This document shows positions 34,749 through 47,500 of a stretch of 64,000 nt of DNA, piece after piece; within the stretch, counting starts at the first letter, position 1; the number at the start of each line of letters is the position of its first letter. The notes under the pieces are model-generated. The model saw only the letters and a list, made by a program, of their open reading frames with translations. It had not been told where the DNA came from and ran no database searches. The position numbers and the translations under genes were made by a program. Source of the stretch: Adiantum capillus-veneris (Eukaryota > Streptophyta > Polypodiopsida > Polypodiales > Pteridaceae); the NCBI GenBank assembly GCA_014529385.2, contig CM043962.1, positions 53,399,905 through 53,463,904 of the forward strand, in the 5' to 3' direction.

Positions 34749-36529
34749 ATGGCAAAAAGGATTTTCCCAAGGGGAAATCTGCTGCTCAGGGCAAGGAGAA
34801 AGCAGTGCACATGGTGCAATTGCTACCTCTTGAGTCTTCCTCACGATCACATTGAGGTGGTGCATGAATGCTGTCTCACAGCTTCCATGTGGAAACCAAC
34901 CTTTGGACCACATGAGTTAGTACGTATGCACGGATATCTGCAAGGTCACAAGGTGTGCATCTTGGTAGATGACGGTGCTACTCACAATTTCATCAATTAC
35001 GGATTGGTGAAAAAACTCAAACTACCTCAAACTCCGAGTAGCCACCGCTACAAGGTAGCAATGATTAATGGACATGATACTGAAATATGGGATACTCAAT
35101 GCCGAGTTGTTCCATTGGAAGTACAAGGGTACTCCACATGTTTGGATTTTCAGGTTATGAACATAGAAAGGGCTGATGTGGTTCTTGGTAGGGAGTGGTT
35201 GCATAGCCTAGGACCATCACTGAAGCATAGCCATGAGCACAACAGCTTGATGTTTGAATCTCATGGCGCACATGTGTTGTTGTTAGGAGAAAAAGATATA
35301 CCTTCATCACCACTGATTTGTACCGTTGAGCTTATGCAGCTCGTTTCTGATAATGAAATAGGTCAGGTTTTTTTGTGTTACTCACTGTCTCATTTTCTTT
35401 CTAACATTGAGTCTGTTGAAAATTCGTCAACGCTGCATGCTTCTCTCTCCTCTATTCCACCAATTTCTAATTCTAAACAACAAACATTGCTAGTCAATTA
35501 TAGAAATTATTAAAGGAATTTCAAGATGTACTTCCTAATGATTTTCCATCTGGATTACCACCGACACGATCAATACAACGTAGCATTGACGTGAATGCAG
35601 GCTGTCAACCTGTTAGTAAACCACCTTACCGTATGAGTTATTCAGAAGCTGTTGAGGTGGAACATCAGCTTGCTGACTACCTTAGCAAAGGGTTTATACA
35701 ACCCAATTCTTCACCATGGGCTTCGACTATCCTCTTAGTGAAGAAAAAAGACAGCAGTATGCGCATGTGCGTAGACTACCGTGGCTTAAATGCGGTTACA
35801 GTTAAGAACAAATGCCCATTGCCCAGAGTAGATGAGTTGTTTGATAAGCTCACTCATGCTCGTATTTTTACAAAAATAGACTTGCGATCAGGATATCACC
35901 AAGTCCGTATTCGACTTGTTGATATACCCAAAATTGCATTCCAAACACGGTTTGAATACTACGAGTTCTTGGTGATTCCCTTTGGGTTAACCAATGCGCC
36001 CGCAACATTCATGACACTTATGGATAGTGTTTTGAAGCCATATTTGGGTAAATTTTTTATTTTTTTCCTCGATCACATCCTAGTCTATAGTGCTTCTGAA
36101 GAAGAACACTTACAACATCTTAGGCAGGTGTTTGAGTTGTTATGCACAAACAAATTATATGCCAAGGAATCTAAATGTGATTTTTTTAAAGATGAAATTC
36201 ATTATTTAGGGAATGTTATTTCGGCTAACGGACTATATATGGATCAATCCAAAGTGGATACCCTTCGGAAATGTCCTTATCCTAAAAATCTGGAAGAATT
36301 ACAGATATTTTAAGGATTTGCAGGTTTTTACCGAAGGTTTGTTAAAAACTATGCTCAAATTGTTGTTCCTATGACGGATCAACTAAAAGGAAAAGGTAAA
36401 GCTTTTCAATGGGGATCCGCTCAACAACACAATTTTGATACGCTCAAGGATGCATTAGCTATAGCTCCTATACCGGCTATTATAGATCCGTTGAAACCAT
36501 TTGTTTTGGAAACGGATGCCAGTGACCAT
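34749..36529 (+). pseudogene. Chromovirus protease and reverse transcriptase pseudogene
   Basis: An open frame at 34749-35513 carries the retropepsin (ILVDDGATHNFI near 34960). RT follows at 35591-36313, with intact fingers and palm blocks (WASTILLVKKKDSSMRMCVD, KIDLRSGYHQVR, IPFGLTNAPATF). The catalytic pair reads FFLDHILVYS where LDD is expected, so the second Asp is His and polymerase activity should be lost. A stop at 36311 interrupts the thumb, and RNase H begins (FVLETDASD, near 36500) just before the W insertion. Confidence 0.88.
36526..36529. other. Target-site duplication CCAT (left) of element W
   Basis: The right copy is CCGT at 48359-48362, one substitution. The RNase H frame of the chromovirus continues correctly when W and one copy are removed. 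Confidence 0.75.
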
Positions 36530-38535
36530 TGGCGAGAAATTTGCCGTCTTGCCAGGAAAGCACCGGGATTCTGGCTGTGAGAGCTTGTGAGAGAACTCAA
36601 AAAAAACTATATGAAGGAGCTAAACCATAGATTCCATGAAGACTAGGGTTTGGAAAGAAGTGCAATCAAACAAGACTCACTCTTTCTCTCTTGCACTCAC
36701 ACACACAAAGAAAGAACACAAAAGAGAATGTGAAAACAATACGAAGATGAAAACATCAAGGCTATGGTCATATCGTATCATGGGTAATATGAAAGGGTTA
36801 ATAGATGAGTTAATGGCATTCAATCTTGGCTGACCAAATAGGCTACGAATTGTTCTTTGGAATTGTAGTTTTGTGCTTACCATAATATATACATTTTCTC
36901 TAGTGATTGGGATTAATTGTTTGTACAAATCCTCTTGGTTCATAACAAGATAACTACGCTTACGTCAAAAGAAAAGTTATAGTCTATGAGAGGTAGTATG
37001 ATGGGATCCGGTGATAGAAGAATTTCATTAAGACTTTCTGGGCCAAAGAGAAACACTATACGTTGTTGAAAGTGTATTTTACGGCTAATCCATACGTTAA
37101 TTCTAATAGATCGTACAGAGTGAAAGCGATATAAATTATCATCATGTGGGTTATTTATCTAGGATAGTATGTGAGAAATGTAGATATGAGAGAAGTGAAG
37201 AGATGAGAAGTTTCCCTCCCAAGCCCTATTCTTGCCCGTAGGCAATAAGGATAATGCGGGGAGAGATGTACCTGTAGCAAAGAGAACCTAAAATTTGTAG
37301 AGAGGATGAATTACTAACAGTGAGAGAGACAGGTTTGGTTAAGGAGATAAGATTAGATATATTTATATATATGTAGGATTAGAGATGAAAAAGAAAACAA
37401 CAAGAAATCAAGAAAACATCAATGTAGAACACATCTTACTTAACAAACCCTTCGGCACCATTATTGATGGAGAGAGAAGAAGAGTGGATAATTTCACTTT
37501 GATTGATACACCAAGTGCAAGACCTTATTTGATTAGAGTTGATCTTCCAAGGTTAGCTTGTTGCAAGAATGGCTAGTCTTCTTCTAGGAGAAAGTGTAGG
37601 CTTGGGCTTATGTTAATGGCTAAGTACAATTAGGCATTACTACTCACTCCCTCAAGAATTCCTCTCATCAATGGCTTGAATGCTTGAGTTCTTTTCAAGG
37701 AAGAAGAGGTCCCCTTTTATAGGTGAAGGGAACTCCCAAGGGTTTACACAAGAAGAGAGGAGCCAGTGTGAATAGAAACTGGAAAAGTTGGAAATGAGCT
37801 GTCCTTGCATGATGTGGGCAGAATGGGGTCCAATATTTTGATCATACCTCCTCAAATATGGCTGCAAAAAAAAAGTAAAAATATGGGCAGAAACTTCAGT
37901 TCATTATCTACGATTTTCATTTTAAAATCATTTTTCAATTCGGATTGGAACCTTGTATAAAAAATTCATCAAAATAGGGTCCATTTATGGCAGCAAAAGT
38001 CTTCTTGTGGTGCCCTTAGGCTAGACTTTCATTTGATTCCAAAGGACACCTCATGCCATTTGAAAGCAGACATTGCTCCTTGACAAAGTTTTGTAATCAT
38101 GCTTGCAATAATGCATTAAAATAAGTGTATCTTTGAAATCATGCCACCTAGTGTCCCACTAGGATTTGATTCCCTCCTAGTAGATATTTAAAAAGAAAAA
38201 TATGAAAAATACATAGAATATATATATATTGGATTTTACCCTAAATATAGGATCTAGCTAGGGTGTGAGATGATAATGAGATAGTAGAAATAAAGAATCA
38301 ATGCTTTTTGCCCCATGTTAAAGAGGTGGAGCTATTGATGCTTTTCCTATAGTATTTTCTGATGGTAAAGTAAGAATAGGTTACCCTTGAGAAAAATAAT
38401 AGGATGAGACAGAAGGATTATTATTATACTTAAATATGCATATGTACATTATAGGAAAGATAATTATGTATCTAAAAATTTACAAGATAACTCTTGTAGG
38501 ATGCGTTCCCACTATGTATGTGTTACAGCACGACA
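36530..38535 (-). repeat. 3' LTR of element W (2.0 kb)
   Basis: It aligns over its full length with 43713-48358 minus the solo LTR, with differences of a few percent. It is the uninterrupted version and provides the empty site for the solo LTR near 37434 (AGAACACATCTTACTT). Confidence 0.88.
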
Positions 38536-40866
38536 TCCACCCCCTCTAAACCTGCACATCCTTTGGCATGTGCCAACCTCATGGTAACTTGTGAAAGAAA
38601 TTGTATCCCTTGTCATCCCATGACCTCCTCCAGGATCATATGGGTAACTCAAAAACTTGTATTGTACTAAGCATTGAGATTCTCCGCATCTTTTAATTCC
38701 TGTCGGATCAGAAGGAATTGTTTTATACATCTGTCTCCAAAACATCTGTAACAAATCTTCATTATGCGAAAAATCTTCATGATGTAGAGACATAAGTTCC
38801 TCATCCTCCTCTTCAAAAAACACTTCTAGGCTTCCTGTAATATACTTGAAAGATTTTTGAAACTGCACTTCAACCTTTTCACCAACCTCTAAATCCATAT
38901 GTACCTCTTTTTCATAGAAGTCTGAATCTGCATCTTCATTCTCAAAAGAATCCTCTAGATAGCCTTTCTCAACATCGAGAGAAATCTCAGAAATATGCAT
39001 GGTAAACCTCTCATCAATTCTCTCACCTTTTACCAAATACCTCTCCAGCTTTACATCATAAAACTTTGCATACCTCTCAAATATGGTGTCTAATTCCCTT
39101 TCCAAATCATCCTGGTAGGTATGCTCCCAGTCACTTGAAACCGATTGCTCAAAAACCTCCTTGGAGTTAGTCTCTAACACAATATCTTCACCCCTTCTTC
39201 CTTTTTGACCCATCGATAAATTATCTTCAACTGAATCATGTCTCCACTCATCTAGGGAGAACCCTTCTTCATTACATGACTCTGGTGTCAGCATAGAGCT
39301 AGCATCCTCTTCTTGCTTCAAGGCATCACCATGCATGCCCTTCCTATCCATAGTAGATAGAAGCTCACAAACCTGCTTGCAATTTATACCCTGTGACACA
39401 TGACCTAAATCCCTTTTATGCCTCATATATTGTTTGCATACCTGTAGGCAACCAAAATTCTTAGAACCCTGTATAGTAGGCACTTTATGGCAAGCATCTT
39501 TATTTGCATCTTCACACAGATAAGAAATATCACCCCAATCCCAGACCATATCCGAAGAGTTTTCTTGCTCTTCTACTTTATCCTCTGATGTCACTTCAAC
39601 CTGTATAGCATAACCAAACACTTCTCTATCTTTGATTTGTGAATCTTGAAGATTCATAGCTTCATCCGCAGAACCCCAATCCTCATGCAGAGAATCTGCA
39701 TCTATCATTCCTTCCTCTACCATGGAATTGTGAAAGCTTGCTGCATCTAGCTCTAAATAAGGCACAATTTCATGAGTCATCTGCATCACATTTGCTACCC
39801 CATATATACAAGACATACATATTACTCTGTCAATGCACTCCTCTTCTTCCACCTTGTCTAGCTGAGGTACTTCACAATCCGCAATGCTACTAGCAGAGCT
39901 ATACTCACAAAGGAAGAGATTTTCAGTCACCCCCTCTAAATTAGCACTTTCGCAACTAGGCATATCCATTTGGGTAGTACCACATGCATCAAACTCTCAT
40001 AGGAAAGCATTGATAATGGCTTCTTCAGCCTGGTATATGTCTTCAATATAGGCATCCGGATCTTCTAAACTTGGTAAAAGTTCCTGGATCTTCTCAAAAG
40101 TAGATTGTAGCACATCACTAATTTAGCCGTCTTCCACCTGTTTTCCCTTGACATCCTCTATCAAAACCACAACATCCTCATCCTTGTATATACACTCATG
40201 TGCATATTCAAACGAATCAAAAGGAGCGTCCAAATCATCTATCATAGCCGACGAGTTTGCATCATCCTCTAAGTCGCTTTGAGCCGTTTCAGGCGCTTGG
40301 ATAGCATCATGAGAGTCATTATCTTGAGATACGAAGGTTACAAGACCCAAACGTGCATAAATAGCTTCCACTATGTCTGATTCATCTGCATACAATAAAT
40401 TTGCATCTTGCAAAAGATATGCATCTATTACTGCTTCTAAATTAGCTTGTATGGATGTGTTGACACTTGCATGGCTTACAGGAGACACCAACTCTAGCTG
40501 GTCACATCCACTTCCACTCTACTGCATCTCTTGGTCTTGATGTTCCAAGCATACCTGTGTTATAGCACCCCAGTTGCTTGCATATACACTTGCATAGTCT
40601 TGAACTTGGTGCTTGAAATCATCACTCACAAGTTCAACAAATGCTGCAATCATCCAAGTTTCAGGAATTGCTTGAAGCCTCATCTCTGTCACATAGCACT
40701 CAAGATATCCTTCTATATCATAGCCTTCGAATATATTAAGCTCATTATATACGGATTGCCTAGCGCTTTCATTCGCTTTTTGAATCCGGTCTTCTTCTTC
40801 AAGCCATTTGTATTTGTCTGCAAGCTCTTTCATTTCAGCATATAGCTGCTCCACTTTGCTAGCCAT
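38512..40866 (-). pseudogene. Element W Gag-like acidic polyprotein, three in-frame stops
   Basis: Three open pieces (40519-40866, 40123-40491, 38512-39969) lie in one frame, separated only by single stops (TAG near 40516, TAA near 40123, TGA near 39998). Together they span about 785 codons. The N-terminus (MASKVEQLYAEMKEL) looks coiled-coil. It is followed by a capsid-like stretch, YLECYVTEMRLQAIPETW then AFVELVSDDF, of the kind seen in Ty3/gypsy Gag. The rest is very rich in Asp, Glu and Ser and matches no family I recognise. The reading frame ends inside the 3' LTR. No protease, RT or integrase motif was seen. Confidence 0.6.
38536..38550 (-). other. Polypurine tract of element W
   Basis: On the minus strand TTTAGAGGGGGTGGA abuts the LTR start TGTCGTGC. 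It lies within the acidic reading frame. Confidence 0.75.
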
Positions 40867-41582
40867 CTTTATGTACTCTCACCCTGGCTTGTTTGCGTCG
40901 GATTCACCAAAAATATTGTAAGGTCTCTAACCCCGATCAAAAAGAGCACCCTTGTACCATGAACTGAATATAATGGAATAAGTTACTATTTTTAGCAATT
41001 TTCCAGATTCTGTCAGTGCCATGATGTTTAGAATGTTTTAAAGCTCCGAAATGTGAATTAAAATAATTTTTGTAAAAAAATTCCAAAAATAGTAAGTTTT
41101 TGGTCACCCAACCCGTCCAGTTCTGATCGTCTTGAAAAACTGCACCCGTACCCCGAATTTAAAAAAAAAGCATTTTCGAACCCCGGGGGCTGCTAAATAT
41201 GGCAGGTACTCGGGCCAGTACGCCTTAGTTAGAGCTTGCTATAGCAATTTTCAGCATCAAAATCCGACTCGTATGACCCATTTTAGCCTATAACCAATTT
41301 TCCTAAAAATTGTCTAGGGAGGTACCGGGGGCCCGGGACTGTGTGGGAACAGGTTCCAGCCCACTCTAGATCAGCTTTAGCGGCTAGGGGGCTCCCTCTT
41401 GATTTGTGGGAGTCCTGGGAGAGTTTCCAAGCCAGTAACTAAGTCTTAGAGTCAGTTAAACTAGCCAACCTGACACTTGGTGAGTAGGCAACTAGACTTG
41501 CCAATGCAGTGAACTGAGTGCTCCTCCAGATGCTAATAGCAGGGTTGGTCGATTTTCAACCTGTAGGAGCCTATTTAAAGGC

Positions 41583-41620
<38 letters not shown>

Positions 41621-42484
41621 GCTCACACACACACAGTGCACACACACACACCTACACACACTCTGGGAAGTTGCTGCCCGAACACACACCTTTTAAAGGA
41701 GAAGCAAGGAGGGAGGTGCTGTCCAATTCTCACCTCAAGAAGCTTGATTAGATCAGAGAATCGAGAGGATTATCATCCCTTAATCACGGTAACCACGGCT
41801 TAATTAATGCTTTCTGCAAATCCTTTTCATTACCATCTAAATTTCTCGTCTACTATGCTTATTCCTAGTCGTAATTCTCTATAATTACTCTCTAAATTCT
41901 CCTTAACCATATTCTATTATGTAATCATCATCCCATAGCTGAATTATCAGCCATTCATCACTCTTAATTAATGATTAGTGCACGATTATTAGAATTTTCT
42001 CTCTCTAGGTAGCATAGAAATTAATCGATAAGCTGGTAATTGTGTAGATTGATGATAATCACTCTTTCTATCACACATTGATATTGTAGATGATTTAGAT
42101 CCATCTTTATTATGAATTAAGATATAATCAAGGTAAGATTAATCTGTCATTAAGTCTCTAAGAGGTGGTTTTTCTCACACCTATGCATGCGGTGATTTTG
42201 CACCCTCTAATTGCTAGGAAAGAGATTAATCGTGCTTAATTCATCTCTCTGGTAATTCCATTAGTGAAATCCTATTATTCTTAATCATGTAAGCCGAGTA
42301 ATTATCTTTAGAGCCGGTTCCCATAGGATTACGTGTCATCCATAATGATTGCTATATGGAAAAATCTAAACCTCCCATGTAGCAGGCATTGTTTGATGTT
42401 GCTAATCTATTATTTGTCTTGTTATGACGCTTACGGACATTAGCTCTTTTCCCCAAGTTAATTACTTAAAGTAGTGAGTTTAAA

Positions 42485-42655
42485 ATGGCCCCGGTTAAGA
42501 GGACTCGCGTTGGTGGAGCCCACGACCACGAGGCAGGAACGAGCAAGGTGAACGGAAAGGGAAAAGCTCCCATGGAGGAACAAATACCGGCCATCTCACG
42601 GGCCATCGACGAAGAAATGGAAGAGGTAGATCATAATTTCATTCAAGTTGTTTAA
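42485..42655 (+). CDS. Short plus-strand frame, unassigned (57 codons)
   Basis: It starts MAPVKRTRVGG and continues basic then acidic (EEQIPAISRAIDEEMEE). Codon use looks protein-like and GC content is higher than in its surroundings. A GTAGAT splice-donor-like site follows EEMEE. It could be the first exon or Gag N-terminus of an embedded retroelement. I do not recognise a family, and chance remains possible at this size. Confidence 0.35.
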   Translation: MAPVKRTRVGGAHDHEAGTSKVNGKGKAPMEEQIPAISRAIDEEMEEVDHNFIQVV

Positions 42656-42920
42656 TTTAACATTGCACACGTTTAGTTAGGAATGAAAATATCCCCAAAC
42701 ATGTTGGAGAAATCCGACGGAAATCTCGGCATTGAGTTCATTATACATTAAGTTCTAAAGTAGGAAGGAAATGATTGATGGGTATGTTGGTTGCAATTAG
42801 GAAAGAATGTCTGCTAGGGAAAATTTAGCTCGACATGTTCATTTTATTTCCAATGTTGAATCAGTCCTGACCCCCCCTACTGATCACAGGGGGCAGAGTT
42901 CCTCGTTAAGGACTCTTGAA

Positions 42921-43042
42921 TCCACGACTTGCTTTCTATGCGGTGGATACCCACGACTTGCTTCTATGCGGTGGGAACCCACGTCTTGCTTTTTATGCGG
43001 TGGGAGTGTCCATGACGTGCTTTCTATGCAGTGGACATACCA
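42921..43042. repeat. ~30-bp minisatellite, four units
   Basis: CCACGACTTGCTTTCTATGC followed by GGTGGA recurs near 42922, 42951, 42978 and 43009 with a few changes. Confidence 0.85.
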
Positions 43043-43712
43043 AGTTGTATGGGCAGCTAGGCGACAACGGGAGGAGTGAACTCTCGCTGGAGGGCGGATG
43101 TTGTACCTCCAGAACATTGGAACTTTTATGAATAAGTTTGAGTAGAATTTCTTCTAGAATACTGTCTTGGTGTTGTTTGCAATACTGGTTGAAGGGCTGT
43201 CTTAACGAACAATGTTCTTCGGAATTAAAACAAGGAATGTTTATGTTGAACAACCTTTGTGGTAGTAATTAGGTCACACAAGGAAGTGTGAGTGTGGGGG
43301 TGGAAAGTGGGGGCTTGGCTTAGGTTGCCAATGCCTACGAGATGGGTGGTCCCGATTGGTCGGGAACTCTCTGTCCCCATAGTGCTTACTCGATATTAGT
43401 AATGCTCATTGCCCCTAGAGTGGGGAATTCTCGAGAGTACGTGCCTCTGAAACATGGGGAAAAAGGAACTTGAGGTTTCTCTCCTCTTGGAAGGTGGGTC
43501 TTAGGATTGCTAGATAGTTCAAGTACGCTTCCCTTGCGAGGTGGAGCTAGATCTCCCTGCTAGTAGGCTCGAACTCGACTCACTTTGTGATGAGAGATCG
43601 TCCGCTAGCCGAACCCTGAACCATTTTGTTTGCTTCCGCAATAGATCTAGTGGCCACCGGGTTCACCATCAGATCCTCCATTGGAAACGGCGGGGTGAGG
43701 ACCTCACAAATA

Positions 43713-44537
43713 TGCCGAGAAATTTGCGGTCTTGCCAGGAAAGCACTGGGCTTATGGCTGTGAGAGCTTGTGAGAGAACTCAACAAAAACTATATGAAGG
43801 AGTTAAACCATAGATTCCATGAAGACTAGGGTTGGGAAAGAAGTGCAATCAAAGAAGACTCACTCTTTCTCTCTTGCACTCACACACACAAAGAAAGGAC
43901 ACAAAAGAGAATGTCAAAACAATACGAAGATGAAAACATCAAGGCTATGGTCATATCGTATCATGGGTAATATGAAAGGGTTAATAGATGAGTTAATGAA
44001 ATTCAATCTTGGCTGACCAAATAGGCTATGAATTGTTCTTTGGAATCGTAGTTTTGTGCTTACCATAATATATATATTTTGTCTAGTGATTGGGATTAAT
44101 TGTGTGTACAAATCCTCTTGGTTCATAGCATGATAACTACGCTTACGTCAAAAAAAAGAATATAGTCTATGAGAGGTAGTATGATGGGATCTGGTGATAG
44201 AAGAATTTCATTAAGCCTTTCTGGGCCAAAGAGAAACACTATACGTTGTTCAAAGTGTATTTTACGGCTAATCCATACGTTAATTCTGCTAGATCGTACA
44301 GAGTGAAAGCGATAGAAATTATCATCATGTGGGTTATTCATCTAGGATAGTATGTGAGAAATGTAGATATGAGAGAAGTGAAGAGATGAGAAGTTTCCCT
44401 CCCAAGCCCTATTCTTGCCCGTAGGCAATAAAGATACTGCGGGGAGAGATATACCTGTAGCAAAGAGAACCTAAAATTTGTAGAGAGGATGAATTACTAA
44501 GAGTGAGAGAGATAGGTTTGGTTAAGGAGATGAGATT

Positions 44538-44580
<43 letters not shown>

Positions 44581-47500
44581 GGATTAGAGATGAAAAAGAA
44601 AATAACAAGAAATCAAGAAAACATGAATGTAGAACACATTGATAGCCGTTTTTCGGCTTTCCATAATTGCCATAGTAAGCTACGTCACCCTATCAAATCA
44701 CTCAAACATTTTGGTTATCCCTACCATTTCATTGTACATAGGCGTGTGTGAGTTAGGGGACTTTCTCCATATTTTCTAAAAAACCCTCAATTAGCTAGTC
44801 ACTGGGCTAGTTGAGCCAAAAAACTAAATAAAATCAAAAAAATAAAATATATTTTGGCCCATTTGTGTGTAAATATTTCATTGAATATACGGCCTAAATA
44901 AAAGGATTTTTCATAATTATTTTGGTATTTATTTAAATCTTTATACTTAGGTGTGTGTTATTTATGCTATGTATATTGACTCACCATTACCATTTTTTTC
45001 TTACCATTTTGCATACTCTTTATTCCATATAAAAATAATTTCATCCAAGATTCTCTTATTTTTGGTGTAACTCCATCCCAACAAAAATCCAAAAAAACTA
45101 GTTTTATTTATGTGTATATTTTTTTCACTATTGTGATTTTTCCTTCCTACATCTATTCTCTTTTACTCTCATAAATTAGAACACCAAAAATATTCATCTT
45201 TTTATGGTAGACTTATAATGAGAGAGATTTATTTTGACCCTTTTATATTTTTTCCACCTATATTATTTATATTTGACATGTACATATTTTTTTAGACCCC
45301 TCAATATTTGATTTTCTTAGTTGTACTATTCACTTATATCATGATCTCAACAATATCTTCAATGATAGACCTACCAAATAAGGTCAAGGGTATGTGGCAT
45401 GCATACAAGCACCATGGGGATCTCACTCTTGGAGGTATTCAAAAGAATCATCCAAAGAAGGACCTCACAAGGACCTTGTGCAGTGGAAAAAACAGTCGGT
45501 TTTGCTGAATTTTTAAAGATCACATGCTCCCCGAATTTGGAAATGTGATACAAACAAAAGTTGTATCTCGTGAGCTGAACTTTCACCTCAAATGTTTTCA
45601 TATTTTTTCGAGCTACGAGCTGTGAGATATGATTTTATTGGTGGACCGCAGTTTGCCCATGCTATGCAACCACACTCCCTCTTCCACTTTATCATTTTCC
45701 TCTTTCACACACACTTCTCCCTCTCCTTCCCACTCCCAAAGCTGCAACTCCCATGTCCTAATTCACCCTCTTCACCATTTCCACTTCTCTCATACCTCCA
45801 TAGCCTTCATCCTCCATTTCTACACCCTAGGTGTCCCCCTTTCTCTCTACATATATGTCCATATTACCATACTCTCTTCAGCTTTGTAAAGAACTTCAAA
45901 AAATCAGAAAAAATCCAAGGTTAACCTCTGCAAATGAAGGCTTTATCATGAATTTTCCAAGGTTTGAAGATAACATAGCTTCATCGACACGCGTTACTTC
46001 GCCATGCTGACCGCTTCTTCTACCGGTGCTGTAAGGAGGTGAAAGTCAACTTCTCCAAGCTTCAACCTTGCTTTACAAGCTTATCCCTTCTCTAACTTTT
46101 CTCATCATATATCTCACCATTTGGTGAATGATTTTGTAAATATTTTTTTTGTGATAATTACTAACTACTAACCACTAACCTTATTGTAAAATGCACCCTC
46201 TACTAGAGTAGGCACTCCCAAATTATTCACTCAATCCTCTCTCCTTTCATCCTCAAAAATTCTCTTCCCTTGATCCCACATCCATGTGACTCAAAGGACA
46301 AGAGAGACCCACCCTCATTAAAATAAAAATAAAAATATGCATAATCTTTTATTCCTTCAAATAAATTTGATTAGGCCTAATCCAAATTGGGACTTCTAAA
46401 ACCTATAAATAGAGCCCTTCTCTCCCTTGTAAAACATCACATGATCACACTACACCACACCATTCTCAACACATAACACACCACTCTTCAAGCCTATTTG
46501 TGTAGAGTGTGTGCATTGTGAGTGCTCTATTCCATCACTACACATAGGTGCATGGAGAAGCTTGAAGTTAGTTATGCCATCTAGAGGAGTGGCGTGATAC
46601 TATACTCTGCAATCACACTTGTAGCTTACTCTTGTCCATAAATAAGATTCATAGTTTTGGGTGCAATTGTATGCTGCAACTACGACTCTTCTCTCCAAAT
46701 TGACTTGATAAGTTGGCTCATCAGGTGGTTGAAGGTATATTGTCCTTGAAGTTTGTTGTGCCATTTCATGCTTGGTGGTTTGAGGGCTTGTTGAATTGTT
46801 TGCCTGAAAGGTAAATTGTAAGAGGGTGCTCGGTGAGAGGGCTCCCGTGACCCTAAGACAATTTGTGTATTGGCAACAAGGTCAAGTTTTGTGTTGTCTC
46901 TCTATTTCTCATCAAGCTTTGTGTGCATCTAGTCTTTAAGGCTAAGACTGAGCTGTTCAAGTTGATTTGTGCTCTTTACCTCTCTCTGGCGTGGTGAATG
47001 TTTGTGTTTGGTGTGTGTGGCTATCTTGCATTCCCCTCTCTTTGTGCGTTTGAGTACAAGGAGATATCACGTGCGTCCTGGTTTGCATCTACAACTAGGT
47101 GGTGCCCCTTTTCTTGTTTGTTTTCTGGTTGTGGGTTGTTGTTGTCTCTGATTGTGCTTGCCCTAACCCCAATTGAGCAGCACGGGAGCCTCGAAGGGTG
47201 TTTAGAGGCCGCTCTTCTTGTTGCCCGTCCTGGACTGCCTCAACATCTTACTTGAGAAACCCTTCGACACCATTATTGATGGAGAGAGAAGAAGAGTGGA
47301 TAATTTCACTTTGATTGATACACCAAGTGCAAGACCTTCTTTGATTAGAGTTGATCTTCCAAGGTTAGCTTGTTGCAAGAATGGCTAGTCTTCTTCTAGG
47401 AGAAAGTGTAGGCTTGGGTTTATGTTAATAGCTAAGTACAATTAGGCATTACTACTCACTTCCTCAAGAATTCCTCTCATCAATGGCTTGAATGCTTGAG

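Larger units (their letters stand above)
40867..43712 (-). other. Element W leader region, composite
   Basis: This is non-coding on the minus strand. It contains a CA run (41585-41618), a TATA-like CTATTTAAAGG at 41570 on the plus strand, a short plus-strand frame at 42485-42655 and a 30-bp minisatellite. The plus-strand promoter and frame suggest that a fragment of another element is embedded here, but I found no terminal repeats or target duplication. Confidence 0.45.

Noticed and set aside
40531-40845. A 104-codon plus-strand frame with hydrophobic stretches
   Set aside because: It is antisense to the better-supported Gag-like frame of W.
42807-43253. Overlapping 70-90-codon frames on both strands
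   Set aside because: They arise from the 30-bp minisatellite, which lacks stops in several frames.
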